Below are positions 47,271-55,732 of a stretch of 64,000 nt of DNA, piece by piece; position 1 is the first letter of the stretch; each line of letters begins with the position of its first letter. The notes under the pieces are model-generated. The model worked only from the letters and a program-made list of their open reading frames with translations, was not told where the DNA came from and made no database searches. The DNA is from Nocardioides guangzhouensis. GTDB lineage: Bacteria > Actinomycetota > Actinomycetes > Propionibacteriales > Nocardioidaceae. The stretch lies in NCBI RefSeq assembly GCF_004519545.1, contig NZ_SDKM01000021.1, positions 22,097 to 86,096 of the forward strand. Direction: 5' to 3'. A program made the position numbers and the translations under genes.

Positions 47271-48087
47271 AGGCGTCGCGCTTCTCGAAGAGGTAGTAGG
47301 CGAGCAGCATCAGCGCCGCGGCGAAGGTGCCGAAGACCAGGAAGCCGCCGACCGCGTTGAGCGGGTCGCCGAAGACCGAGTCGGCGGAGGGCTCGCGCTG
47401 CATGATCCGGCCGCCCGCGTTGAACGGGAGGAAGCGGGTCAGCTCGCGGTGGTCGCTCAGGCCCGGGACGATGAAGATGCCCTTGATCAGGGTCTCGATC
47501 GCCATCGGCCAGAGGTACATCGCGACCAGCGCGAAGGTCTGGTTGCGGAACAGGATGGTCAGGCTCATCACCACCCAGGTCAGCAGCACCGTGTAGACGA
47601 CCCGACGGCCGATCGCAGCCAGGAGCGCGGGCAGGTCGTAGTGCAGGCCCAGGCCGGCGAACCACAGGGTCGCGACCAGCAGGGACACCACGCACGTCGC
47701 GATCACGACCACGGTCACCCACGCCGCGGCGACGACGTACTTCGACGTCCACACCGCCCCGCGCTGGGGCAGGGCGGTGAGAGTCGCGCGGATCATGCCG
47801 TGGCGGTACTCGTGGCCCCAGCTGAAGATGCCCACGATCGCGACGATGTAGGCGACCAGGTAGAACATCGGGTCGAAGTTCGAGAACTGGGTCGTCATCA
47901 TCTCGAGCACGATCAGCGAGTCCGACCGGGACGTGGTCTCGTCCGCCAGGTCGCCCGAGCCCAGCCGCAGCGCCATCGCGACCAGGAACGTCAGGCTCAC
48001 CGCCGCCATGACCGCGCCGCCGCTGATCCACCAGGTGGAGCGCAGGGTGGTGATGCGTCGCCACTCGTACTTCAGCGCCGCGGTCAT
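47269..48087 (-). CDS. ABC-2 type transporter permease
   Basis: 272 residues from the ATG at 48087 (TAALKYEWRRITTLRSTWW); the frame opening to 48216 lies inside the ATPase gene. Six hydrophobic helices; the loop YRHGMIRATLTALPQRGAVWTSKYV after the second helix is the ABC-2 coupling region. It forms an exporter with the ATPase upstream, with a 4-nt ATGA overlap. The substrate is unknown. Confidence 0.88.
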   Translation of the reverse strand: MTAALKYEWRRITTLRSTWWISGGAVMAAVSLTFLVAMALRLGSGDLADETTSRSDSLIVLEMMTTQFSNFDPMFYLVAYIVAIVGIFSWGHEYRHGMIRATLTALPQRGAVWTSKYVVAAAWVTVVVIATCVVSLLVATLWFAGLGLHYDLPALLAAIGRRVVYTVLLTWVVMSLTILFRNQTFALVAMYLWPMAIETLIKGIFIVPGLSDHRELTRFLPFNAGGRIMQREPSADSVFGDPLNAVGGFLVFGTFAAALMLLAYYLFEKRDA

Positions 48088-49343
48088 CCCCGGCCTCCGT
48101 TCTCGTCGCCGTGCTGGTCGCGGTGCAGGTCTCGCTGCTGGTCTCGCTGCTGGTCGGCGGCCGGGTCGCTGCCCGGTCCGGGCGCGCCGTACGGCGGCTC
48201 CGGCGGCGGCTGCCACCCCGGCGGCGGACCCTGCTGGGCGGGCGGCCCGTAGGGACCGGGTCCGCCGGGCGGCGGGCCCCAGGGGCCACCCGGAGGCGGA
48301 CCGTACGCCGCGCCCGGAGGCGGACCGACGGGTGGGCCCTGCTGCGATCCGGGCGGACCCGCCGGCGGACCTCCCCAGCCGGGACCGCCCTGCTGCGGGC
48401 CGGGCTGCTGCCAGCCGACCGGGCCGGGCGCGTGTGCCTGGAACTCCTGCGCGCCGCCGGTGATCTCGAGGAAGGCGTCCTCGAGCGATGCCTCGCGGGT
48501 GACCAGCTCGTGCACCCGGATCCGGTTCTCGAAGGCCAGGTCGCCGACCTCGGCCGCGGTCAGGCCGACGATCGAGAGCTCGCCCTCGCCACCGGCGGTG
48601 ACCGAGCCCCGGCCGGCGAGCCGCTGCCCGACCAGCGCCGCGAGGTCGTGTGCCTGCGGGGTGCGGACCAGCACGTGGTTGAGGCCGCTGCGCTTCGTGA
48701 ACTCCGCGACCGGGCCGTTCGCGATCATCCGGCCGCGCCCGATCACGACCAGCTCGTCGGCCATCAGCGCCATCTCGCTGAGCAGGTGGCTGGACACGAA
48801 CACGGAGCGGCCCTCGCTGGCCAGCGCCTTGAGCAGGTCGCGCATCCAGCGGATGCCCTGTGGGTCGAGGCCGTTCGCGGGCTCGTCGAGGATCAGCGTG
48901 TGCGGGTTGCCCAGCAGCGCGGCGGCCAGCCCGAGCCGTTGGCCCATGCCCAGCGAGAACGTCCCGGGCTTCTTGCCGGCCACGTCCGAGAGGCCGACCA
49001 TGCCGAGCACCTCGTCGACCCGGCCGTCGGGGATGTCGTTGGCGGCGGCCAGCATCCGCAGGTGGTTGCGCGCGGTGCGGGTCGGGTGGAACGGCTTGGC
49101 CTCGAGCAGCGCCCCGACGTGCCGCATCGGCTGCTGGATCGTGGTGAACGGACGGCCGTCGAACGTGCAGGTGCCCTCACCACGGTCGAGGCCGAGCATC
49201 AGCCGCATCGTGGTCGACTTGCCCGAGCCGTTGGGTCCGAGGAACCCGGTCACGGTGCCGGGTCGTACGTCGAACGACAGCTGGGTCACCGCCGGCTTGC
49301 CGCCGTAGCTCTTGCTCAGGCCTCGTGCCTCGATCACCGCCAT
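48084..49343 (-). CDS. ABC transporter ATP-binding protein with Pro-rich tail
   Basis: 419 residues. Residues 1-230 are a single ABC domain: Walker A GPNGSGKST, signature LGMGQRL (a variant of LSGGQ), Walker B LILDEPANGLDP, then an accessory domain to about 305. Residues 310-419 are an unusual tail of Pro, Gly and Gln (PPGGPWGPPPGGPGPYGPP-like), then DQQRDQQRD repeats. The tail is probably disordered. Partner of the permease downstream. It follows FHA genes, which suggests control by phosphorylation (inference). Confidence 0.88.
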   Translation of the reverse strand: MAVIEARGLSKSYGGKPAVTQLSFDVRPGTVTGFLGPNGSGKSTTMRLMLGLDRGEGTCTFDGRPFTTIQQPMRHVGALLEAKPFHPTRTARNHLRMLAAANDIPDGRVDEVLGMVGLSDVAGKKPGTFSLGMGQRLGLAAALLGNPHTLILDEPANGLDPQGIRWMRDLLKALASEGRSVFVSSHLLSEMALMADELVVIGRGRMIANGPVAEFTKRSGLNHVLVRTPQAHDLAALVGQRLAGRGSVTAGGEGELSIVGLTAAEVGDLAFENRIRVHELVTREASLEDAFLEITGGAQEFQAHAPGPVGWQQPGPQQGGPGWGGPPAGPPGSQQGPPVGPPPGAAYGPPPGGPWGPPPGGPGPYGPPAQQGPPPGWQPPPEPPYGAPGPGSDPAADQQRDQQRDLHRDQHGDENGGRG

Positions 49344-49402
49344 CGGCGGACTCCTTCGGGTCGGGTTCGTCGGTCGGTGCTGCTGTCCGTGCTGTGGTCG
49401 GC

Positions 49403-50581
49403 TCAGCCCTGCTCGCGCACGACGCGCATCTCGCGGTCGCCGAACAGCACCCGGTCGCCGTCGAGGAGGGTGGCGGGCCGGCCGGCGGACAGCTCGCGGG
49501 ACACGCCCCGCCGGACCAGGATCGAGCCGTTCGTCGAGCCACGGTCCATCACCACCAGCGCGCCGTCACCGGCGAGGTGGAACTGGGCGTGGGTCTTGGA
49601 GATCGACATGTTCTCCGAGACCAGGGGTACGACGTGGCGCACCGGTTCGCCCGCCCGGCCCTCGGGCCGGCGGCCGACCAGGCCGAGGCCCTCGACCAGG
49701 AAGGTCTCACCGGAGTCGAAGGTGACCCGCCACCGGGTGCGCGTCGCGGGCGCGCCGGGCCCGTCGGGCCGGCCGGTCGCAGGACCCGAGTCGGCGGCGT
49801 GCCGGCCGCGGTCGCGCGGCGCGGTGGTCGGGCGATCGGCCTGCGGCACGGAGGGCGGGACGTACGCCGACGGGCCGGGCGGCTGCTGGTCCGGCCCTTG
49901 CTGGACGGACGGCTGTTGCCGGGCCGCGGGCTGCCACGACTGCTGCGGGGAATGCTGCGAGGGCTGCTGGAGGCCCGCGGTGAGCGAGACCGTCGGGGTC
50001 ACGGCCGGGGCCGGCAGCGCCGGCGTGGCGGTCTGCCGGACCGGGTTCAGCCGCATCGCGGTCAGGTTCACCACGTGCCGCGGCCGCTCGTCCTCGACGG
50101 CGGCTACCACCTCGACCGGTCGCACGTCCACGACGATCGAGCGGGCCTTGCGGTCGTGCCAGCCCCGGCGCTCGCGGCTCGGGTCCTCCACCGCGGTCCA
50201 GGCGAGGGTGGCGGTGCCGAGGCCGAACGTCGGCAGCGTGGCGACCCCGAGGATGACGGTGCGCAGCACCGCCCGGCCGACGCCGATCGGCCGGCCGGAG
50301 GTGGGGTCGACGACCCGCAGCCCGTACGCCGCCTTGCCGGGCGACGTACCGCGGGTGCCGAGCAGCACCGCGAGCACCAGCCCGACCAGCAGGAACCCTG
50401 CCGCGGCGACCAGCACGCCGGCCAGCACCCGGTCCTCGCGGAACAGCCACCACCAGGCCGCGGCGCCCACGACCGCGACCGCCGACCAGGCGACCAGGCG
50501 GTCCAGGGCGAACGCGTAGAACCGGCGGTCCAGGGCTGCGACGGGCGCGGCCTGCTGCGCCGAGACGGTGGTCGTGGTCAT
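49403..50581 (-). CDS. RDD-domain protein with C-terminal FHA domain
   Basis: 392 residues. An RDD membrane domain (about 15-165, with AALDRRFYAFALDRLVAWS, the diagnostic R-D pair, and TSPGKAAYGLRVVD) is followed by a Pro/Gln-rich linker (about 180-275) and an FHA domain (about 283-385) with GRRPEG, MSISKTHAQFHL and STNGS, the phospho-threonine contact residues. So it is a membrane protein whose cytosolic tail reads phosphorylated partners. Linker and ATPase tail share low-complexity Pro/Gln composition. Co-directional with FHA and PP2C genes. Confidence 0.87.
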   Translation of the reverse strand: MTTTTVSAQQAAPVAALDRRFYAFALDRLVAWSAVAVVGAAAWWWLFREDRVLAGVLVAAAGFLLVGLVLAVLLGTRGTSPGKAAYGLRVVDPTSGRPIGVGRAVLRTVILGVATLPTFGLGTATLAWTAVEDPSRERRGWHDRKARSIVVDVRPVEVVAAVEDERPRHVVNLTAMRLNPVRQTATPALPAPAVTPTVSLTAGLQQPSQHSPQQSWQPAARQQPSVQQGPDQQPPGPSAYVPPSVPQADRPTTAPRDRGRHAADSGPATGRPDGPGAPATRTRWRVTFDSGETFLVEGLGLVGRRPEGRAGEPVRHVVPLVSENMSISKTHAQFHLAGDGALVVMDRGSTNGSILVRRGVSRELSAGRPATLLDGDRVLFGDREMRVVREQG

Positions 50582-50597
50582 CGGGTCGCGGGCGCTC

Positions 50598-52229
50598 TCA
50601 GAGGTTCGTGACCTGGATGGTCACGCCGTCGCCGAGGTCGATCACGGCGCCCGGCAGCAGCTGAACGGCCATCCCGGGCTGCAGGTCCTCGGGGGCCAGC
50701 CCGGGCTGGACGAGCACGGTGCCGTTGGTGGAGCCCATGTCGGTCACCACCGCGCTGCCGTGGTCCGCGCCGGACCCGGGACGCACCTCGACGTGGGTCG
50801 AGGAGATCTCCTGGTGCGGGCTCGGCACGGTCACCAGGCGCGGCTGGTCGGTCGAGGTGAAGCGGCGGGCCTCGGGGGCGCGACCGATCAGGATCGCGCG
50901 ATCGACGTCGATGGTCTCGCCGCTGGAGAAGACCAGCCGGGCGACCGGCTGCGCGGTCACGCTCGGAGCCGGCGGCTGGCCGGGGATGCCGGGCTGCTGG
51001 CGGGCGAACTGGCTCGGGTCCCAGCCACCGGCCACGGTGTCGCCGTCGTGGTCGGAGTCCGGCGCCGGTGGCTGCCCGGGCACGACCTGGTCGGCGGCAC
51101 CTCCGGCCGGGTTGCCCGGGGACGCGGGCGGCTCCTCGACATCCCCCTCCCACTGCTGGTCCGGCCTCGACGGGGGCTGGCTGCGCGGCGCGATCTCCGG
51201 TCCGGCCGCAGGCTCGTCGCCGGCCTCGTCGAGGTCGTCGTCCGCCTCCGGGTCGGAGAACGGCCAGTGGTGGTCGTCCTCCCCCTCGACCGGCTCCTCG
51301 ACCGGCTCCTCGACCGGCTCCTCGACCGGCTCCTCGACCGGCGGGGCGACCGGAGGAACCTCGGCGACGGGCTCGGGGATCGGTTCGGGGATCGGGGAGA
51401 ACGCCTGCGTGGGCTCACCGGGCAGGTCCTCGACCGGCTCCGGGGCAGCCCGGTGCGCGACCGGGACCGCGACGGCGACCGGCTCCTCGCCGGGCGCGTG
51501 GGGGACCGGCAGCGGCAGGCCCTCCTCCTCGGCGTCGGCGAGCGCGGCGTCGGAGGCGAGCAGGTCGTCCACCGAGGGCGGGCGCTCGGCGTCGGACTCG
51601 GCGTCGGTGATCTCCCCCAGGGGTACGACGGGGGCGACGTGCAGTCCGCCGGGCTCGTCGGCCGTCTCCATCACCGGCTCTGTCACAGGCTCTGTCACCG
51701 GCTCTGTCACCGGCTCGGGCATCGGCACCACGACCGGTTCGGCGAGCGGCTTGGCGTGCGCCGCCTGCGCCACCGGCTCGACGTACGGCGGCTCGTCGAC
51801 GCGCGATACCCGGACCAGGCCGGTCTCCAGCACGTAGTCGTCCGCGCCGCCGACGTCCTCGAGGTCCACGCGGACCGAGGTGACGCCGTCGAGGACGCGC
51901 TCCACCCAGGTCGCCGCCGCGGTGCCGTCGACCTCGACCGGGTCGCCGTCCGCCAGCGTGAACGTGGCCCGCGCGGCCCCGCGCAGCACCACCCGGGTCT
52001 GCGCCTCGCCGCTGCTGACCAGCACGAACCCCGGCAGCCCGCGCAGGCCACCCGCGATCAGCGCGTCGAGCAGCTCCTCGAAGCCGGCGCGGCCCTCGAC
52101 CATCTCCCACATCGCCGCGACGCGGGACTTCTCGCTCGGCGGCAGCAGGACGGCGGCGTGCTCCCCGAAGACGGCGTACCAGCCACCCGAGCGGTAGGAC
52201 CGGACCACGGTGCTCACGTCTCCCGTCAT
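50598..52229 (-). CDS. FHA-domain protein with long acidic Pro-rich linker
   Basis: 543 residues. An N-terminal domain (about 1-130) of unknown function. A disordered middle (about 150-430) rich in Pro, Glu and Val, with tandem repeats TEPVTEPVTEPV and EEPVEEPVEEPVEEPV encoded by 12-bp tandem repeats at about 51292-51345 and 51673-51714. A C-terminal FHA domain (about 440-535) has LIGRAPE, SSTHVEV and STNGTVL. A likely phospho-threonine adaptor. It overlaps the PP2C gene by 4 nt. Confidence 0.85.
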   Translation of the reverse strand: MTGDVSTVVRSYRSGGWYAVFGEHAAVLLPPSEKSRVAAMWEMVEGRAGFEELLDALIAGGLRGLPGFVLVSSGEAQTRVVLRGAARATFTLADGDPVEVDGTAAATWVERVLDGVTSVRVDLEDVGGADDYVLETGLVRVSRVDEPPYVEPVAQAAHAKPLAEPVVVPMPEPVTEPVTEPVTEPVMETADEPGGLHVAPVVPLGEITDAESDAERPPSVDDLLASDAALADAEEEGLPLPVPHAPGEEPVAVAVPVAHRAAPEPVEDLPGEPTQAFSPIPEPIPEPVAEVPPVAPPVEEPVEEPVEEPVEEPVEGEDDHHWPFSDPEADDDLDEAGDEPAAGPEIAPRSQPPSRPDQQWEGDVEEPPASPGNPAGGAADQVVPGQPPAPDSDHDGDTVAGGWDPSQFARQQPGIPGQPPAPSVTAQPVARLVFSSGETIDVDRAILIGRAPEARRFTSTDQPRLVTVPSPHQEISSTHVEVRPGSGADHGSAVVTDMGSTNGTVLVQPGLAPEDLQPGMAVQLLPGAVIDLGDGVTIQVTNL

Positions 52230-53041
52230 GGCAGGGCTCCCAACTTCTCCTCGAGGCTCACGAGCGCGGTCCGGGCGTCGTGGCTCCCGGACTCCGCCAA
52301 TCCCACCACATCGACCACGACCGCGGTGGCGTTGTCCTGCCCGCCCGCGTGCACCGCCGCGGCCACGATCCGCTCGGCCGCGTCGCGAGGGTCCTCACTG
52401 CCGCGGAGGATCTCCTCCATCTCGTCGTCGCCGATCATCCCGCTCACCCCGTCGGAGCACAGCACGACGCGGGCGGCGGAGGCCAGCGGGAGCACGAAGA
52501 AGTCGGGCTCGCGCAGCACCGGCCCGCCGAGCGCGCGCGTGATCACGTGCCGCTCCGGATGGACCGCGGCCGCCGCGGCGTCGATCTCGCCGGCGTCGAG
52601 CAGCTCCTGGACCACCGAGTGGTCGACGCTCACCTGGTCGAGGCGGCCGTCGTGCACGCGGTAGATGCGGGAGTCGCCGAGGTTGACCAGCAGCCACGTG
52701 GGGCCTTCCTCGTCCTCGCAGAGCAGCGCCGCGACGACCGTGGTGCCGGCGTACCAGTCGGGCTGCCCTCCGCTGCGGTGCTCGGCGCCGTAGTCGCGGA
52801 TCCGCTGCTGGGCCGACCTCAGGCACTCGGTCACCACCTCGGTGCCGCGCGTGGAGTCGTAGCCCTGCTCGGCCAGCCGGCCGAACTCCTCGACCACGAT
52901 CGCGCTGGCGACCTCCCCTCCGTGGTGGCCGCCCATGCCGTCGGCGACCACGAACACCCGGGACGAGGCGAGGTAGGAGTCCTGGTTGATCTCGCGCACC
53001 CGACCGACGTCGGTGGCGGCTCCGCTGTGCAGGTGCACCAC
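52226..53041 (-). CDS. PP2C-family protein serine/threonine phosphatase
   Basis: 271 residues with the metal-binding Asp set of PPM phosphatases: DVGRVREINQDSYL (first Asp), FVVADGMGGHHGGEVAS, LVNLGDSRIY, LCSDGVSGM and GGQDNATAVVV. It removes phosphate from Ser/Thr, likely from FHA partners or a kinase encoded outside the window. First gene of the five-gene operon, with two GTG codons at the start (53041 and 53038). Confidence 0.93.
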   Translation of the reverse strand: MVHLHSGAATDVGRVREINQDSYLASSRVFVVADGMGGHHGGEVASAIVVEEFGRLAEQGYDSTRGTEVVTECLRSAQQRIRDYGAEHRSGGQPDWYAGTTVVAALLCEDEEGPTWLLVNLGDSRIYRVHDGRLDQVSVDHSVVQELLDAGEIDAAAAAVHPERHVITRALGGPVLREPDFFVLPLASAARVVLCSDGVSGMIGDDEMEEILRGSEDPRDAAERIVAAAVHAGGQDNATAVVVDVVGLAESGSHDARTALVSLEEKLGALP

Positions 53042-53101
53042 GACCTAGGCCTCTCCGTCCTGCGGCCCGAGCCGCACCGTCCGTGCGGCGGCGCGCCCTA
53101 G

Positions 53102-53107
53102 TAGCGT
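53102..53107 (+). promoter_or_regulatory. -10 element of the helicase-associated gene
   Basis: TAGCGT is 7 nt before the ATG at 53115 in the short gap to the divergent PP2C gene. Probable leaderless start. Confidence 0.4.
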
Positions 53108-53114
53108 AGTCGGG

Positions 53115-55142
53115 ATGGCCGGTGACTCCTCCGGAACAAGCTTCCGGTCCCTGGCGGACCAGGTGCGTGCCTGGCCCGAGTCGAGGCTTGCCCAGCTGCT
53201 GCGCCTGCGCCCCGATCTCGCCACGCCCGCTCCTCAGGATTCCGGTCAGCTCGCCGCCCGCGCGGCCACACGCGCCTCGGTCCTGCGCGCGCTCGATCGG
53301 CTCACCCTGGCCGAACTCTGCCTGCTCCATTCCCTCGTCGTCGCGGGCCAAACCCCGCGCTCCGAAGTCCACGGCCTGGTCGACGCCGACCCGGCCTGGG
53401 TGGACGACACGACCGCCCGGCTGGAGGACCTCGCCCTGGTCTGGGAGTCGTCGACCGGGCTCCGGCCCCTGACCGTGGTGGCCGAGCTCCTCGGCCGCCC
53501 GCCCGAGCACGGACCGGGACCCCTCGACGTACCTCCGGCGCTGGCGACCAGCACCCACGACCCCGACCTCGCGACCCGGGCCGCGGCCGGTGCGGCCTTT
53601 GACGTCGTACGACGGGTGGAGCTGCTGCTCGACCACTGGGGCAGCGCCCCGGCCCCGGTGCTGCGGGCCGGCGGGCTCGGGGTCCGCGACCTCCGGGCCA
53701 CGGCCGCGCTGCTGCACGTCGACGAGCGCACGGCCGCGTTCGTGGTCGAGCTCGCCGCCTCGGCCGGGCTGCTCGCGGTCGGCGCCCCCGGCGACCTGCC
53801 CGAGAGCTGGCTCCCCACCGACGCGTACGACGCGTGGTGCCGGCGCCCGGCGGCCGAGCGGTGGACCGAGCTGGTGCGGGCCTGGCTGGTCAGCCCGCGC
53901 ACCTCCGGCGACGTCGGCGCCCGCGACGCCTCCGGCAAGCCGCTCAACGCGCTCGCTCCGGGGCTGGTCGACCCCCACCACGTGGACACCCGCGGTCTGG
54001 CGCTCGCGCAGCTGGCCGCCCTCCCGCCCGGCGATGGCCTGGCCACGGGCACCGGCGTGCCCTCCCTGGTGGCCCGGGTCCGCTGGCTGCGGCCGCGGCG
54101 CCCGGCTTCGCAGGGACCGCTGGTCGCGTGGGCGACGGAGGAGGCCGCGCTGCTCGGCGTCACCGGCCTCGGCGGGCTGACCCCGGCCGCGCGGCTGCTG
54201 CTCGACGGCGACCCGGCCGGTGCGGCCAAGGAGATCGAGCCGCTGCTGCCGGCCCCGCTCGACCACATCCTCGTCCAGGGCGACCTGACCGCGATCGCGC
54301 CCGGCCCGCTCGAGAGCCACCTGGCCAGCCAGCTGCACCAGGTCGCGGACGTGGAGTCCCGGGGAGGAGCGACGGTCTACCGCTTCACCGGCTCGTCCGT
54401 GCGCCGGGCGCTCGACGCCGGCTGGTCGGCCCAGGAGATCCACGACTTCCTCGGCGACGTCTCGCGCACCCCGGTCCCGCAGCCGCTCACCTACCTGGTC
54501 GACGACACCGCCCGCACCTTCGGAACCCTCCGGGTCGGCTACGCAGAGGCGTTCCTGCGCACCGACGACGAGGCCGCGCTCGAGACGCTGCTGCGCGACC
54601 GGCGGGCGGCGTCGCTGGGGCTGCGCAGGCTGGCGCCGACCGTGGTCGTGTCCACCACCCCGATCGACGTGCTGCTCCCCCGGCTGCGCGACCTCGGCCT
54701 GGCGCCGGTGGTCGAGGCCGAGGACGGCACGGTCCGGGTGGCCCGGCCCGACGTGCACCGGGCGCGCACCCCGAAGGCCCGACCGACCGGTCGCGAGGCG
54801 GCCCGCGAGGGCGCCCAGCTCGCCGCCGCCGTGGCCGCGATCCGGGCCGGTGACCGGGCCGTCGCAGCGAGGCCGGCGACCCTCGCCACCGGCAGCACAC
54901 CCGCGGAGGCGCTGGCGGCGCTGCGGATTGCGATCGAGGAGGGCGCCTCGGTGTGGATCGGGTACGTCGACAACCACGGCACGACCACCGAGCGGATCGT
55001 GGACCCCCAGCGGGTCGAGGGCGGCCAGCTCACGGCGTACGACCACCGCAGCGAGGACCTGCGCGGCTTCGCCGTGCATCGGATCACCGGAGTGCGTGCC
55101 GTGGACGCGGCGACCGGCCGGCCCTCCCCACCGGCTCCGTAG
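53115..55142 (+). CDS. Helicase-associated (XPB-like N-terminal) protein with WYL-like C-terminus
   Basis: 675 residues. The N-terminal and central part resembles the Helicase_C_3/XPB-associated domain (PF13625 type); DHILVQGDLTAIAPGPL and GATVYRFTGSSVRRALDAG are its recognisable blocks. At the C-terminus, AEALAALRIAIEEGASVWIGYV and the following IVDPQRVEGGQLTAYDHRSEDL resemble a WYL ligand or nucleic-acid-binding domain. No Walker A motif, so it is not a helicase itself. It precedes the XPB helicase with one gene between. Inferred partner or regulator of XPB. Confidence 0.78.
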   Translation: MAGDSSGTSFRSLADQVRAWPESRLAQLLRLRPDLATPAPQDSGQLAARAATRASVLRALDRLTLAELCLLHSLVVAGQTPRSEVHGLVDADPAWVDDTTARLEDLALVWESSTGLRPLTVVAELLGRPPEHGPGPLDVPPALATSTHDPDLATRAAAGAAFDVVRRVELLLDHWGSAPAPVLRAGGLGVRDLRATAALLHVDERTAAFVVELAASAGLLAVGAPGDLPESWLPTDAYDAWCRRPAAERWTELVRAWLVSPRTSGDVGARDASGKPLNALAPGLVDPHHVDTRGLALAQLAALPPGDGLATGTGVPSLVARVRWLRPRRPASQGPLVAWATEEAALLGVTGLGGLTPAARLLLDGDPAGAAKEIEPLLPAPLDHILVQGDLTAIAPGPLESHLASQLHQVADVESRGGATVYRFTGSSVRRALDAGWSAQEIHDFLGDVSRTPVPQPLTYLVDDTARTFGTLRVGYAEAFLRTDDEAALETLLRDRRAASLGLRRLAPTVVVSTTPIDVLLPRLRDLGLAPVVEAEDGTVRVARPDVHRARTPKARPTGREAAREGAQLAAAVAAIRAGDRAVAARPATLATGSTPAEALAALRIAIEEGASVWIGYVDNHGTTTERIVDPQRVEGGQLTAYDHRSEDLRGFAVHRITGVRAVDAATGRPSPPAP

Positions 55143-55145
55143 ACT
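55140..55145 (+). promoter_or_regulatory. -10 element of the CGNR gene, overlapping a stop codon
   Basis: TAGACT is 7 nt before the ATG at 55153. Its TAG is the stop codon of the upstream gene. Confidence 0.4.
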
Positions 55146-55152
55146 GGTGCGG

Positions 55153-55683
55153 ATGGACTTCCTCCGGTACGCCGAGTCGGCGGCGGCGCTGCTCAACGCC
55201 GACGTCGCGGACGTGCCCGCCCTCACCGCGCACCTCGCGAACCGCCCGTGGCTGCTCGACCAGGTCACCGAGGCCGACTGCGCCGCGCTGGTGGAGTTCC
55301 AGGACGACCTGCGGCAGGTGTTCGCGGCCGCCGGCGACGTGCCGGTCGTGGTGGGCGGGCTCAACGACCTCATGCAGCGGCACCCGGTGACCCCGATGAT
55401 CTCCGACCACGACCCCGACCACCTGCACCTGCACGTCGCCAGCAGCGCGTCGTCGGTGGCCGAGCTGCTGATCGGTGAGGCGCTGCTCGGCCTGGCCACC
55501 CTGGTCTGCGACCTCGGCCCCGGCCGGCTCGGCGTCTGCGCGGCCACCCCCTGCACGAACGTGTACGTCGACACCTCGCCGAACCGTTCGCGGCGCTACT
55601 GCTCCGACCGCTGCTCGTCGCGCGCCAACGTCGCGGCGTACCGCGCCCGCCAGCGCGGCATCGCCCCGGTGCCGACACCATGA
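55153..55683 (+). CDS. CGNR-type zinc finger protein (ABATE domain)
   Basis: 176 residues from the ATG at 55153; a GTG at 55147 is an alternative. The N-terminal ABATE-like domain is followed by a C-terminal zinc finger: CAATPCTNVYVD and RYCSDRCSSRANVAAYRARQR (about 136-170), four cysteines, with CSSR in place of the eponymous CGNR. Such proteins are putative stress-responsive transcription regulators. Located between the helicase-associated gene and XPB. Confidence 0.85.
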   Translation: MDFLRYAESAAALLNADVADVPALTAHLANRPWLLDQVTEADCAALVEFQDDLRQVFAAAGDVPVVVGGLNDLMQRHPVTPMISDHDPDHLHLHVASSASSVAELLIGEALLGLATLVCDLGPGRLGVCAATPCTNVYVDTSPNRSRRYCSDRCSSRANVAAYRARQRGIAPVPTP

Positions 55684-55732
55684 GCACCCCGGCACGCCAC
55701 TCGCTGCGCTCGCGCCTCGCCGGGGACGCCGC
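55683..55732 (+). repeat. 50-bp start-codon leader element (copy A)
   Basis: Fills the whole gap between the CGNR stop and the XPB start. CCCCGGC and GCCGGGG at its ends are complementary, so it can form a hairpin directly before the ATG. About 80% identical to 38066-38115 upstream of an MFS gene. Confidence 0.65.
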
